Below, piece after piece: positions 9,952 to 22,677 of a DNA stretch of 64,000 nt (positions are counted from its first letter, which is position 1; each line of letters opens with the position of its first letter). This DNA comes from Bifiguratus adelaidae (Eukaryota > Mucoromycota > Endogonomycetes > Endogonales), in contig MVBO01000008.1 in assembly GCA_002261195.1 (NCBI GenBank), forward strand, positions 251,368 to 315,367, in the 5' to 3' direction. A program made the translations under genes and the position numbers. The notes under the pieces were generated by a model, which saw only the letters and a list, made by a program, of their open reading frames with translations, searched no databases and was not told the origin of the DNA.

Positions 9952-12900
9952 TCAAGCGGACAAGGGCTCCGGGAATAGCTTGGCCAGCTGTACATAACGT
10001 CTACCGCAATGAACGAGATAGGACTGGATAGTGTGGGAGAGGGGGGAAAAGGAGAGGTGACTGATCATGGCCGTGGTTTTTTCTAAGAAGAATGTGTGGG
10101 CGAAAGGATAAAACACGAATTCTAAATTTACCTGTGAGATGGTCGGGGGCCTGTCGAATGATTTTCTCGGGATCGAAGAGAGAGGCGTAATACAAGAGTT
10201 GATGATAGAGTTGTGTATCACTATACTCATAGCGGGCGACACCTCGACATCCTGGTGCTAGACATCGCTTGCCATAAACGCCAAGCATGCGCGTGCGATA
10301 GTTGCACGATGAATCGTCACATGATATCCATCCGGTATAGTACCGATCAATATTGCGGCGAATGGCCATCGTCAACTGACATTTCAGTGCACTTAGATTG
10401 TACGCTGTATGACATGTCGGGCACTCCAAGCCGGAAACCACTGTGTTGTTCTAAGTGGGGGCGTTAGTCCCTGTGGAAAGATGACCTGATTTGGCTAGGC
10501 AACTAACCTCTGTGCGGCATATTCCTTTAAAAGGAGCAGTGGCGCAACAGCCTGTGCACTGGACAACAAAGGGTTCAGCGTCCTTGAAACGTTCGGCGTC
10601 GGAGATTTGAGAGTCAAGAGTAACGAGTTCGGAGTCGTTGGACTTGGCATGCACTGATCGGTATTTGGATGGATCGAGCCCTAGGCAACTTGCTAGTCTG
10701 GCGGTATCCGTGCCTTCCATGGGCTCACAGAGACGAGCAACGGGAGGGTGGACTTGCTGGTGGAGATACCACTCAATGTCTATAGAAGGAATGAGTTATG
10801 GCTTGTCAATCAACATTCTACGGACCTATCGTGATGCCATTCTCCAACTTGACATCATCTGGATGAAAAGCGCGTTCCGCAAAGCTCTTTGTATTTTGGG
10901 GCACGCCATCGCCGGTACAAATCACATAGGGTATAGTGTCACCCGCACGCACCGATTGACCCTTGGCACGCATCTTGAGAGCGACTTGAACGTGGGGTTG
11001 CGATTTGCCATCCGCATAATCTTCCGGCGCTTTTGTCAATCCCTATAATGGCGTCAAAACCGCATGTCACAAAGCTCCATACTCGACTTACATACCTTGT
11101 TGATCACAAATTTCTCCAAAGGCACCATGCCATCCCGAACTTCCTGTCCAATGTCCCGCAAGTAGGTGTGGATTCTGTCCACCACTTCCTCTCGGTCAGA
11201 ATCCGATAAAATGATCTTTAGCACCACTTCAGATACGTCGTGAGAGATCCCACACCAGTCTCGACGGACGAGATCGAGGCCTTTGGTCTCCATGGATTCG
11301 ACCAACTGTCCATCTTTTTCCTCTACAACAAGGGCAGCGTATTTTTTCTTTTTGAGAAGCAGCATGTGGCGAAAGAGGCCATCAATGTCAATCTCCAGGA
11401 GATTGTACCGTTCATTGACCTTCTTTTTCAGCATGTTTCCGATGTCCTTGACAGCATTTATGTCGTTCTCGTTAGTGTAGACCATGATGGAATCGGTATC
11501 ACCATAAATGACCTATAGCATGTTGAGAACATGGATAATGTAGTATAGTGTGGCGATGGCTTACGTTCAGATTCTGACTCTCAGCCAGATCCACAGTGTT
11601 TTGCAAAATCTCCCGACCCTTGGATGTAATCAACATGGCCATTGGTTTGCAGTAAAACCGAGAATGAGCAAAACCCAGACAGCCGTACATACTGTTGGCA
11701 GTCAACTTGAGTGCTTGCTGACGGACATTGTACTAGCATTGGCAATGTAAGAAGTGGGCCACACGACATACATTTGTACGCATACCTGGGCGTATTCCGC
11801 CTGTTTCAGTTTTGGATTCTTCATCAGACTCTTGACTTGCCGACGTCGTTCCACTAGAGCTTTGATCAAGCGGGGGAGGATGCCTGGTGCCAGGGTAGAA
11901 TCAGGTACATCGGGTATAAGGTCACCTTCTTCCTCCTACAAAATGGTTAGTGTATACGTTGGCTAAATTCAATGTCAAACTTGCCGTCATGTTCCTCCGC
12001 TCGACGGTAGTAAAGCAAATGTTGTACTCCTGGATAATGGAAGGGTACAAGCTGTTGAAATCCAGCAAGAGAACGAAGCGATCGTAAAATCCTTTCTTGG
12101 GTTCCAATACCAAACCACCAATATAGGCAGGCTTTCGTCGACCTGTCTTTTTCACCTCCTTTGGCTCGTCTAAAACAGCGTTGAGGACAAGGTACCTCAA
12201 GGCTTGCACATCACTCACCATCGTCATCATCTCCCATGCCAATATCCACCGGAGTCACCTTAGGATTAAACGTCTTATCGGGACAAACAAATTTGTTATT
12301 GTGGAATTCGTGCAAGAGGAGATATTCGTTGCGCTCAGCGCGTGCACCGGTCATGGTTCGAGACCTACAAACACGGTTAGATCATCTACGGACTTGTCAA
12401 ATGCAAGGCATACCAAGTATTGCCAGCAAGGTTGGTCAATTGCTTCGTCAATGGCAACATTTGCAGCTTAAACATGAGAGCTGCCGCCAAGAAAGCATCG
12501 AACTCGCAATGCCGAATCAGATGAATCAATTCACGCGAGTTGGAATAGTATTGCGGTATCTTGTCGAATTCAATGTTTTCACGAATGATGTTGAGTTGGG
12601 AGCTGGAGAGCTGACTCAAGCTATAGCTTTTAGACTTGATGAGATCCTTGCTGGTCATGTAGGTGTCACACATGAGACGTCCGCTCATGATCATCTTTTC
12701 AGAGTAGGTGGCTTCACCCGCTCCACCGGCACCAGCTTGTAATTTGGGCCATCTAAGCCGCGCGTGAGATGACCTCTTCCGCGATTGATGAAAGTTACTT
12801 ACTGTGTCCTACGAAGTCTTCCCATCCGCGACCAATGATCAACTTTCAGATCTTTCATCCGGTGCAAAAGCACGTCTAGATCAAAGCCCATGAAATTATG

Positions 12901-15328
12901 TCCAACAATTACATCCGGATCGACTCTGTGTATGATGGCTATTGGCCGGTCAGCAAAGATTGCAACAAGCAACAGGCAAGAACGTACCTAGCAAGTAATT
13001 CAAGAGTGCTCGCTCGCTCTTGGAGACTTCCACTTTGATGTTTTGCTTGTGCAATGTATCCACGAATCCAACTGGATAGGGTATATCGTTCAACTGTCGA
13101 ACCACAGTATACTGTTGCTTAGGAAGTTCCTCAATGGGAACGACGTCGTCGATCCGCACTGAAAGAAAACTCAGCAGCCATTCCAAAAAAGTCATATCAC
13201 ACATTGACTTACGATCGGGGAATACCAGAGCAGAGCCCAAGACGATCTCGTTGGCGTGCTTTTGATGATTCATGACTGTCTTGAGATTGAGGGACATACA
13301 AGTCAGAGGCGGTACAGCGAGCGCAGGCTCAGATGGTCCCTCAATATACGGCTTGATGGATTTCACGTCCGACACAACAGCTTCGCAGCGTGCCCACGAA
13401 ATCTGAAAAGTGAATGATCATGGTCAATGGAGACTTGCAAGTATGCTACACAACACTTGCATTCTTTTGACTGATTTCCGCATTCTTGATTTCAAGCCAA
13501 CAAGGACCCATAATGTTTCTCTTGATCAAAAAGAGTTCTAGCGCACTGGTTTGGGTACCAAAGACATGGCTAAATGTCTCGCCTGTAAGTTCTGCGGGTA
13601 ATGTCGGTACTAGACCATGCAAAAGTGAGTTTCCAACAACATGTGGTATCGTGCTGATCCTTACATTCAAAGCTATACACAACCTTGAGCCACTGGCCTT
13701 CAGCAGGAATGCCAGGCGTTTCGAAGGCGTATTTCCGCGTCACTTCTTTGGCAGCCCATTTGGTGATCTTGTAACGTGAGCAGACAGCATCGAATTCGGC
13801 ATAGACATCCTCAATGATGTCCACAGGTTTGTCCGTTTGTTTGCCATCCTCTGGATAGTGCGTGAGATAAGTCGAGCCTCAACATATGCTAACAACTTAC
13901 TGTCGAGTCTGAAAGGTCGCGGTAGGACAAAAATGCTTCGATCCGTTTGCTTGATGGTCAAACAACAGCTCACATAATTGTTGGTCTTCTTATCGCAAAC
14001 CTATTAGCGGTCAGGTGGCATGTTCAAACATGTAGATGAGCGTTGACTTTTACCTTGCCAAAAAGGTAAAGACTGCCGTTCCTCTCATACGCGTCAAACC
14101 ACCACAATCGAAGGGTGCCGTCGCTTTCCAAGACGTCAAGGATAGCTGATGACGGTATGCTTGTAGTTGGTAACACGCCAGGAGACGCATTGTTTGCAGC
14201 AAATGTTTCAACATTTGCCGTAGGCACCACAGGCTTGGGCGGTGTGTACTTTACCGGTTCGGGATCATTCCTGTCCCGAGCGCGTATATTCAACTTGCGT
14301 ACACTTAAGGTAGGCATGTCCTCCTTGTCTTCTTCTGGAGGTGTTGCTGCTGCTTTTACTGGCTCGGGATCGAACTCCATAACTATATCGTCATCAGAAA
14401 CGTCTTGAGGTTCCGGAACCGGCTCAAGGTCATTGCTTAAATCTGGGATGGTTTCCGGCTCAGGAGAATACGCAGGCTTCTTGTTTGGAGAATCGACATA
14501 GCTTCGAGGCAGTCTTCGCTTTGGAACTGGTGTCATCAATGTGTCCGACTGTCGAGGGGAAGGAAGTCCACTATGGGCAATTGACCGCTGCGGCGTCGGT
14601 GTGGCTGGCAAGGGTCTCCTAGATCTTTCGTTCCTGGGTTTGGAATTTTCGGTCGCTTCGGTTTCGAATTCATTCATGAGGGCATCAAAGAATGAATCAG
14701 CTTCCTTGACGTCGGCCTGCCAAATATCGCCTGATGAGCATCACACTCAAACTGCAGCGTTACTTAGGTACAATTGTACACACCTTTGCCTTGGGAGCAG
14801 TAGGTTTGTTGGTCACATTGCGCAAGAAGAACGTGTCAATCTTTCGCTTGGTCTCTTCGCGTTCCGCTTTGTCTCCTTTGGACTTCTTCTTCGACGATCT
14901 GTCGGCTGAAGAGGAAAGGGAAAGAAACCATGTAAGCTAACGGCATCACCATATTGCCGCATGAGCACGTACCATCCTGATCATCGTCTGAATAGTCCTC
15001 GCTATGCTCTTCATCCCAATCATCCATGCCATTATCCACATAACCGCGTCCGTCGTCGTCCACTACAAAGTCGTCATTGTTGATGCGATCCCGGACATGG
15101 TTTTGATAGTCCTCTTCGTCAACCTCGTCATAAATCAGCTCTTCGTTCTTGCTCTATCAACACGCCTTTAGTGACCTTTTTCGCGCGGCAAAGCATCTAG
15201 ACCCCAGGTCGACAAGGACTCACCTCATAAGCCGCTAGCCGAGAACGTTGACCACTGCGTGCCGCCTTGAGCGCCGCAAACCGGTCAACTGTCTTTTTCT
15301 CTGCATTCCTCCGCGTACGTGTACTCAT
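9952..15328 (-). CDS. POL1: DNA polymerase alpha catalytic subunit
   Basis: Replicative primase-associated B-family DNA polymerase that extends RNA primers at origins and on the lagging strand. Many short introns break the gene. Start ATG 15328 ([20 protein letters not shown]) opens the usual acidic N-terminus. Motifs run in the expected order on the minus strand: exonuclease-like region ([14 protein letters not shown]) near 12880, region [13 protein letters not shown] at about 12025-12053, region [16 protein letters not shown] near 11672-11708, region I YGDTDSIM with DTDS at 11489-11500. The C-terminus carries two zinc modules (CTGC and CPTC; SCDDSSC and CLAPGC) and the typical ending [12 protein letters not shown]. 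Stop TGA is at 9952-9954. Start codons of POL1 and MDM35 are 110 bp apart. Confidence 0.96.
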
Positions 15329-15438
15329 GCTGTGCGAAAAAGACGTGTGCCGTCTATAAAACGCGAGAATGGGTATACGAGACGCGTCGCCCCCTCCATT
15401 TATGGCGAAATGAATTAAATTGCTTCATTGACAGGACA

Positions 15439-15844
15439 ATGTCGCAGAGCATCGGAGAGGATTGCACTGAGCTCAAGAAGAAGTATGACAAGTGTTTCAA
15501 CAAGTGGTACTCTGAGCGGTTTTTGAAAGGCGACACTACACCGGATTGTGAAGATTTATTCAGAGATTACAAGGCATGCGTAACGGTGAGTCCTTCGGGA
15601 TCGGGACACTGTTTACAGGTTGCTTGGCCGTTCCAGGAAACAACCATGCCATGGATAGCAAGGTTGAATCCAAGAGCATGACCAATGGACCCTCCCAGCC
15701 ACACTTGTCGGCAGCCCTATTAACACTATCGATTTTTCCAATGTCTAGATGACTATCAAGGAAAAGCAAATCGACAAGCTGCTTAATGAAGCACGAAAGG
15801 AAGCTCCTTTCCCTCCAAAGCCCTCAACGTCTAATTCTTCATGA
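15439..15844 (+). CDS. MDM35: Mdm35/TRIAP1 mitochondrial intermembrane-space chaperone
   Basis: Small twin-Cx9C protein that binds Ups/PRELI lipid-transfer proteins in the mitochondrial intermembrane space and keeps phosphatidic-acid transfer running. Exons 15439-15585 and 15749-15844 join to about 80 residues: [20 protein letters not shown], then [12 protein letters not shown] and [13 protein letters not shown], giving C-x9-C twice as the family requires. The second exon reads [20 protein letters not shown], matching the family C-terminal helix. The intron (163 nt) is long for this window. In-frame sequence upstream of ATG 15439 continues towards POL1 but does not look like protein. Such substrates are imported by Mia40-driven disulfide formation rather than by a presequence. 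Confidence 0.92.
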
Positions 15845-16060
15845 CCAATGTCGTCGCACTCTTGTTCGGCAGCATAGCGACAGCATAGGGCGATACTCTT
15901 TCCTTCCAATTGCAAAAAATGTCGTCCATGGCTATGTTCGTTGAGCAACCATTGTCGTTAGTGTGTATGTTAGGCGCATGCTGCTTGTCCATAGAAGCGC
16001 TTTTCGACTTTCAATGTTGCATTTACTAAGACATGAAAGCTGGAAATTATAGACAATGGT

Positions 16061-18431
16061 ATGTGCGGTATTGTGTTTTCGCTAAGGATAGCGAAGAACG
16101 ACGAAGTAGATGAAAATCAGTTGACCAGCCGTCGGGAGAGTGAGGGCTTGCTGGAAGCCAACTGTCGAAGAGGTGACTTGAGCTGTTCACCTCGCGTGAC
16201 ATAAGCTGATAGGCGCTTCCTTAGGACCTGATTACCAGAGCGAGCATACCGTGCGCATCCCGGCCGGTGACGCTACCGTGATCCTCACCTTCTTCTCGAC
16301 CGTGTTGCATTTACGCGGTGAGCATTTGCAACAACAGCCCGTCATTCATAGCAACGGCGACGTTCTATGTTGGAATGGCGAGATATTCGGAGGTATCAAT
16401 GTATGTGTTGCTTATTCTCGAGAGCAGACGCCTGAAAAGGGTCATTCTAGGTGCCTAGTAAGGCTTCCGATACCACAATTCTTTTCCAAGAGCTGGAGAA
16501 GATTGAGGCGCGTGATGGCAACAGGGAGAACGCTACTCTAGAGGTGTTCAATGCCATTGAAGGTCCCTTTGCCTTCATATTTTACGAAGTGCGGTTCGGA
16601 ATGCTGCCTTGAGAGCGATCATACTTACATAAGCTTGCAGTCATCGCGTAAAAAATTATGGTTTGGGCGAGATTGTCTGGGCCGTCGGTCACTTTTGGCG
16701 TCCATATCAGACAATGTGTTGGATATTGCATCTGTTACGGGCAATGCAGCAAGCAGGGAATCAAAGACATGGACAGAAATGTCTGCAAGTGAATTCAAGG
16801 CTATTGATGTGAGCAGAATTGCAGAACAGGTCCAGCAGGGCAAGGTATGATCGCCTTAGACATTCAATGGAACGTGATCTAACAAAGCTACCAGTTTCAG
16901 TCCATAGAGGATTGCATAGAGTGCCATGCGTGGAAGGATCAAAGTGAAGCAGAGTCAGCCTACGCATTGGTGAGGACAGAAAGCGAATCTGACAGGCCAA
17001 ATCTCCTAATGCTTGAGCAGGTATTGCCCTTCAGTAAAGTCAACCAAAGCATCCCCACCAACAGTGATCATGTTGTCAATGACCCTAAATCGGTCCCAGA
17101 GCTTGAGCCTAGTATGGTGGCGGCGGTCAACACATTTGAGCAAGTACTAGGAGAGGCTGTGCGCTCCCGCGTGGTGGATGTACCGAGACTGAGGTAACGA
17201 CAGTTCCTAGGACGTTAAATCCACATTGACACCGGCACAGGCAAACGGATAGATCTGCAGCCCGTGTGGCTATCTTGTTTTCCGGAGGAATCGATTGCCT
17301 GTGTTTGGCTGCTCTGGCTTCACGCTATTTAAATGAAGATGAAGCGATAGACTTACTCAACGTTGCGTTTGAAAACCCACGTACAGAAGCTCAACAGGTT
17401 CGCCAAAAGAAAGATAATATTGCGATGCCTTTTGACGTACCAGACCGATTGACTGGACGGGCTGGCGTTAAGGAGTTACGGTCAGTAGAAGTGTAAGCAG
17501 GCGCACATGAACTTTTTCCTTACCAACATTTAGGAGGATTGCTCCACGGCGTCGGTGGAATTTTGTGGAAATCAATGTTCCGTTTGCGGAGGCGACGAAT
17601 TATCGGCAGCATATTGTGGACCTCATGTATCCATTGGATAGCGTTATGGATCTCGTAAGTAATGGTTAAAAGTCTACAATGGTGGCTTATCATTATACAG
17701 AGCATAGCGATGGCGTTCTGGTTTGCTGCTCGCGGCAAAGGTACGTTTTCATACCTTCATGTGCTTGCACTCAGGCGACTTGAATCGATAGGTGTCATTA
17801 GAGAAGGAGAACAGGTACAGACTGTCACTAATATCCCGTGAAGACATGTCCCTACTGACTCATGTTTCTGCGCCAGATGATAGAGTATCAAAGTAAAGCG
17901 CGGGTCCTGCTTTCAGGCTTAGGTGCCGATGAGCAGTTGGGTGGATATTCAAGGCATCGGGAGGCATTTCGACAGGGCAAGTGGGCAAAGCTGATCAACG
18001 AGGTATGATCGCAACCTGAAAGTCATAAATACCTGAAAACGTGCGCTCATTGGGTGTTAGATTCAATTGGATGTTAGTCGCATCTCTACCCGCAATTTAG
18101 GTGAGGTCCCTCGTCAATCGCGATCGATTGTATGTTGACGCGTTGATCAGGACGAGATGATCGTATCATGTCTGATCACGGTAAAGAAGTTCGCTTCCCC
18201 TTTCTCAGCAACCATGTCGTCGCCACCTTGTGCGCCCTTCCAATCCACCTCAAAATGGATATGCGCTATGAACGAGGCATTGGCGAAAAACTCCTTTTGA
18301 GACATCTTGCACGCCAACTGGGCCTTGTGCAAGGTAGTCATAACTGGAAACGCGCCATTCAATTCGGTGCAAAGACAGCTAGAATGACAGTTGGACAATC
18401 AGGCGAGAAAGGCTCAGATGCGATCCAATAA
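16061..18431 (+). CDS. Asparagine synthetase domain-containing protein 1 (ASNSD1-like)
   Basis: Two-domain protein resembling glutamine-dependent asparagine synthetase but of the separate ASNSD1 subgroup; the biochemical role is unclear. It begins MCGIVFS, leaving Cys2 as the N-terminal nucleophile after Met removal. Splicing 16173-16224 restores CRRGPDYQSEH, then LHLRGE and CWNGEIFGG typify the class II glutaminase domain. WFGRDCLGRRSLLAS follows. The synthetase half has the PP-loop-like ILFSGGIDCLCLAALASRY, a GLGADEQLGGYSRHREAF segment and SDHGKEVRFPFLSNHVV, and ends RGIGEKLLLRHLARQLGL...KRAIQFGAK as in ASNSD1 proteins. About eight introns. Stop TAA 18429-18431 lies only 43 bp before histone H4. 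Confidence 0.9.
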
Positions 18432-18474
18432 ATTCCTTTGACTGCGTTTTTCACCTTGCACTGGACTCTTCACC

Positions 18475-18924
<450 letters not shown>

Positions 18925-19141
18925 AGGAAAGGATGGCAATGTGCACGGTGCATTGCGGCAAAGCATGTCGCTTCAATTTTAGTGGTATCAGTACAGTGAG
19001 CTTACAATCTCGAATCAAGTCAGTACAAATGTCTATTATTGTGAAAAAGAAGTGAATGCATGTGATTGTGAATGCGAAAAGATCGATTGCGTATGGTATA
19101 CCGTCTGATGTAGAACGGCCCGAAAGGTGGAATATGCGCGG

Positions 19142-21136
19142 TTATTCATTAGAGTGCACACGTTTCCACCATGTCTCCTTGACGTAGGCTTTGGCAAGGT
19201 CTTCGTTCGCATCAAGATGATTGAGTTGCCAGCGCATCAAATCATCTAGAATTTCCTTCATGATGGGACCTGGCTTCTTCAATGCCAGCAGTTGGGCAAC
19301 TGCCTTTCCCTGTGATCAAATTTAGCAACCGCATGCCGCCACATATGCTTGTACGTACATCAACAATGGTCTTCCAATCGTAGCATTCTAGAATGCCATA
19401 CTCTTGCACTTGCTTGACAAATTGTTCGTACGTAGCAAATACCTTTCGATCGTCTGAAGGACTGGCCATCCACTCGTAGGCGAGAGAAAGTATAACAGTG
19501 GCTTGCCATCGTGACCCGACCTCCCGCAGGATCATGCCCATCGTCGCTCTGTCCATTGTACTTTTGGCATTCTCATGCACTGCTGCTTGAATACGAGGCT
19601 GATGCTGGAGGAGCTTGACGATGGCATCCGAGTCATTGCCCGTCGTCTTGATTGATTCTCGAGTGACGAATCTGACGGCGGGGAATACTTTTGCCTTTTC
19701 CTGCATCGTCATGTCTCTGTATGGTGTTAGGATGGCCGCAAGGTGTAGGAGAAAGGCGTCTTGAGGGCTGATGACGAAGGGCAGGTTCAAATTCTTCGAT
19801 TGCTGCTTTTCAAACAGTTTATCAATTGTTTTGGAGGCGTCCAGTCCAACATGCGGAGGCTGAGGTGATCCTTCGTGAATGGATGCGGGAAGTTGAAACA
19901 CTGTATCGTACAAATTCAACGTCACCAACATATCAACCGCCAAAGTTGGTCGAGGTCCTAGTCAGGTCCAACAGGATAAGCGTGACTGAGTTACAAAGCA
20001 TGACCTTACCTTTGAGCATCTTGTCAACTTCAGTGCCAATGCGCTCTCGACTTATCTTGGCGCCCAAAGCGTTCTGTCAAGAAGGCTTCAATATCCTTGT
20101 AATGCATGCTGCGCCCGCATGGGAACTCACCTTGATCCGGGAATCCGCTATTGCACTTTTGATGTCATCAGACAAGGCATAATCAAAACGACTAGCGAAA
20201 CGAATACATCGCAATACGCGCAAAGGATCATCTCGAAACGTTTCAAAAGCGGACAGAGGCGTCCGTATCACGCCTTCCTGAAGATCCTTTACTCCAAGCT
20301 TTGTAAAATCCTCGACTTGTCGAGTATGAATATTGTAGAAGAGCGCGTTGATGGTGATATCGCGCCGATAAGCATCCTCTTCGGGTGTCCCGAATTGCTA
20401 TGACAGCGGTGAGCTTTACAAGCATACAACATGGCCATAGCGTGTGTTGACTTACAATCTGCGGAATGCGACTGTCTTCATTGTACACTTCGCTTCTCAG
20501 ATTCACGAAATCGACCTCCATGCCTAACAACTTGGTGGTTGCCGTCTCTAAATGCTTTGACTTTTCAGGATTACTGTCAATCTTTGAAATGCCACGCGCC
20601 TCGTATCCATTGGCTTTCAAGTAAGCATTGACATGCTGCGCAAACTCGTATCCCATCATTGAATTGATGGCAATATCGACATCATGGCTCTCAATCCCCA
20701 ATAACTAGAGGCGTATAAGCGTAAATCGAACGGTACATCCGCGTGCACTGACCTTATCTCGAACCCAACCTCCTGCAATACGTAAAACGACCTCAGGCAG
20801 TTCCGGTTTTGTTTGTTTGAGATGCTGCGTTACATCGTTAAGTAGATCGCATACTTGTCGTTCCTTGTCGTTCAGCACAACTTGCATATCGCGTCCGCCA
20901 AAGCGTGCCTTCCCGTAATTCGTCGTTATCTGGTCTAAGTGCAGGGGATACTGTACTCTATACGGTTTTATATGCGTTGCGGAGGAGTCGAGATTCAATG
21001 GTGTCTTGGTTGGCTTGGAAGGCACGTAGGGCCGGCACTGGTCTCGAGCGACCTTCAGTGATTGCAATGGTTGCGCAGGCAGCTTGGATTTCACGATAGG
21101 ACGCAATGAGGGACCAGAACGACACCAATAAAGCAT
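19142..21136 (-). CDS. CCA1: CCA-adding tRNA nucleotidyltransferase
   Basis: Adds the 3' CCA to tRNAs in nucleus, cytosol and mitochondria. Start ATG 21136 gives a basic, Ser-rich, acid-poor leader (MLYWCRSGPSLRPIVKSKLP) suited to mitochondrial import; the conserved core begins later (YPLHLDQITT). The class II nucleotidyltransferase signature is split by an intron: RIAGGWVRDK joined to LLGIESHDVDIAINSMMG, supplying G-G-x-V-R-D and the DxD metal pair. Later blocks are EDAYRRDITINALFYNI, DFTKLGVKDLQEGVIRTPL, and DDPLRVLRCIRFASRF with the ERxxxE-like RERIGTEVDKML. About six introns. The C-terminus ends ETWWKRVHSNE, stop TAA 19142-19144. As in yeast, an internal ATG could make a non-mitochondrial form. 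Confidence 0.93.
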
Positions 21137-21175
21137 ACAATGGTCCCAAAGTTACAATTAAGGTACTCTACATTT

Positions 21176-22564
21176 CTACCAATGGTACTCATGAAAGCCA
21201 TCATTCAACAGAATGGTCCTTGCTTGAGCAACCCACGCTGCAGTTTCCCAGAAGGGGATATCGCTCTCATCGGCCTCTAATGCCACTATACAATCCATCC
21301 TTGAAAGGAGCACCCAGTCAAGCATTTCTTTGCTTAGCGCGTCGATTTGTCTGGAGGCGGATAGTTTGGAATAGAATGTCGGTTTAGCTAGTGAGAAGTC
21401 CTTAGGATATTCGGATCTCGTGGAATAGATGATGATGGGCTTGGAGTCTGATGATTGTGCGGAGGATCGATAGGGATCGGATGTCGACAGGGACTTGATA
21501 TGAGCGCGTAAGGAAGACTCGGATGACGGTGTGTTTGTGGTGATAAACACGTTGCACCGAACATAAGCTTGCATTGTGCGTGCGTCCATGCAAATTTGCA
21601 CAACCTTTGTGGCTAGCGACCTCACAATGGTGTCTTGTTGCGCTTGGTAAATTGGACTTGTACCGTCAATACGCACGCCGATATTGAAGACCTCTGAGGA
21701 TGGTGGAGCATCGTCTGGATTTGGAGGGCGCATGTCCTTTAGACCCATACCAGATGGGAAGTATTGACCAAATTTGTTCAGCTGCTTGGAAAGTCGATCT
21801 GACGGAGCGGAAAACAGCAAGCGGTAGGCGATGAAAAACATCTCTGATCGGTCCAATTGATCTAACTGAAATTCCTTGCCTCGAGCTGTCTTGTGAGGAT
21901 CAGCTCTGAGATCCTCCCAGCTTGCCGTCTTGAGTGAGAGCTGAACAAGACATGGATATTTGCCATTTCGAAATTGGTCAATGTCTGTTGCTAGAGTAGC
22001 ATTGACACTTGTATTTGGGGGCGGCCATGTCAAGACGTCTGAAGGATCCGTCAACGATTTTCGTACATCCAATGACGGCCCATCGATGGCCATTCCCCAT
22101 TGAGGAGGACGAAGAAAGTCATCAAGACGATAAGGATGCGTCCAGTCGATAGAAAACCCGCTATCCGGCGACAATAACGACACATAAAAGGCTGACACTA
22201 CCCCAGAGAGCCGTTCTGAAAACGATCCACAAGCTGAATCAGAGGATTGGCATTTGTAGGTATAGAGGAGTTTCGCGCTGTCTTTAGGTGGTGATCGATT
22301 GGCAACGTATCGGACCTTGATGGCTGATAAAGTTGTTAGTAAACGTTGCTTGCGTTCGGGTGTTAAACGCGAGTAGTATTCTGAGACCGAGAACTCTGGC
22401 AGCTCACCATATGCAATCTGCTCTGCTTTTGGCGATAGATTCTGTGGTATGGAAACCTGATGCCTGTCTAACCTGTACCAGCACAGTACAATCAGCAGTA
22501 GACATACAACCGCAAGCACAGTGTAGTTCGTAATAGCCCTCATGGCACTCACGCCATGCACCAT
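21176..22564 (-). CDS. Type II membrane protein, possibly a Golgi glycosyltransferase; family unresolved
   Basis: A single exon of about 460 residues. Start ATG 22564 (MVHGVSAMRAITN); the longer frame upstream lacks ATG. A short cytosolic head is followed by one membrane anchor (TVLAVVCLLLIVLCWYRL), then a large lumenal-type domain. Visible blocks: SEYYSRLTPERKQRLLTTL, SGVVSAFYVSLLSPDSGFSI, DWTHPYRLDDFLRPPQWG, and late EMLDWVLLSRMDCIVALEA. The layout (anchor, stem, globular domain with paired Cys) and the last block, which resembles the LLxxDxVV strand of fucosyltransferase-like GT-B folds, suggest a glycosyltransferase. This is an inference from topology and weak motif resemblance. The gene lies head to tail with CCA1, 39 bp away. 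Confidence 0.6.
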   Translation of the reverse strand: MVHGVSAMRAITNYTVLAVVCLLLIVLCWYRLDRHQVSIPQNLSPKAEQIAYGELPEFSVSEYYSRLTPERKQRLLTTLSAIKVRYVANRSPPKDSAKLLYTYKCQSSDSACGSFSERLSGVVSAFYVSLLSPDSGFSIDWTHPYRLDDFLRPPQWGMAIDGPSLDVRKSLTDPSDVLTWPPPNTSVNATLATDIDQFRNGKYPCLVQLSLKTASWEDLRADPHKTARGKEFQLDQLDRSEMFFIAYRLLFSAPSDRLSKQLNKFGQYFPSGMGLKDMRPPNPDDAPPSSEVFNIGVRIDGTSPIYQAQQDTIVRSLATKVVQICMDARTMQAYVRCNVFITTNTPSSESSLRAHIKSLSTSDPYRSSAQSSDSKPIIIYSTRSEYPKDFSLAKPTFYSKLSASRQIDALSKEMLDWVLLSRMDCIVALEADESDIPFWETAAWVAQARTILLNDGFHEYHW

Positions 22565-22677
22565 CCGTTTTGCCCTTGTTGGCCAGAGCGAAAAACTAAA
22601 TTTGGACAACTGACACTTTATGGGTGGAGATAACTTGGCACGAGCATGAGCTTCAATTCACTGCTATTCTGTTGATC

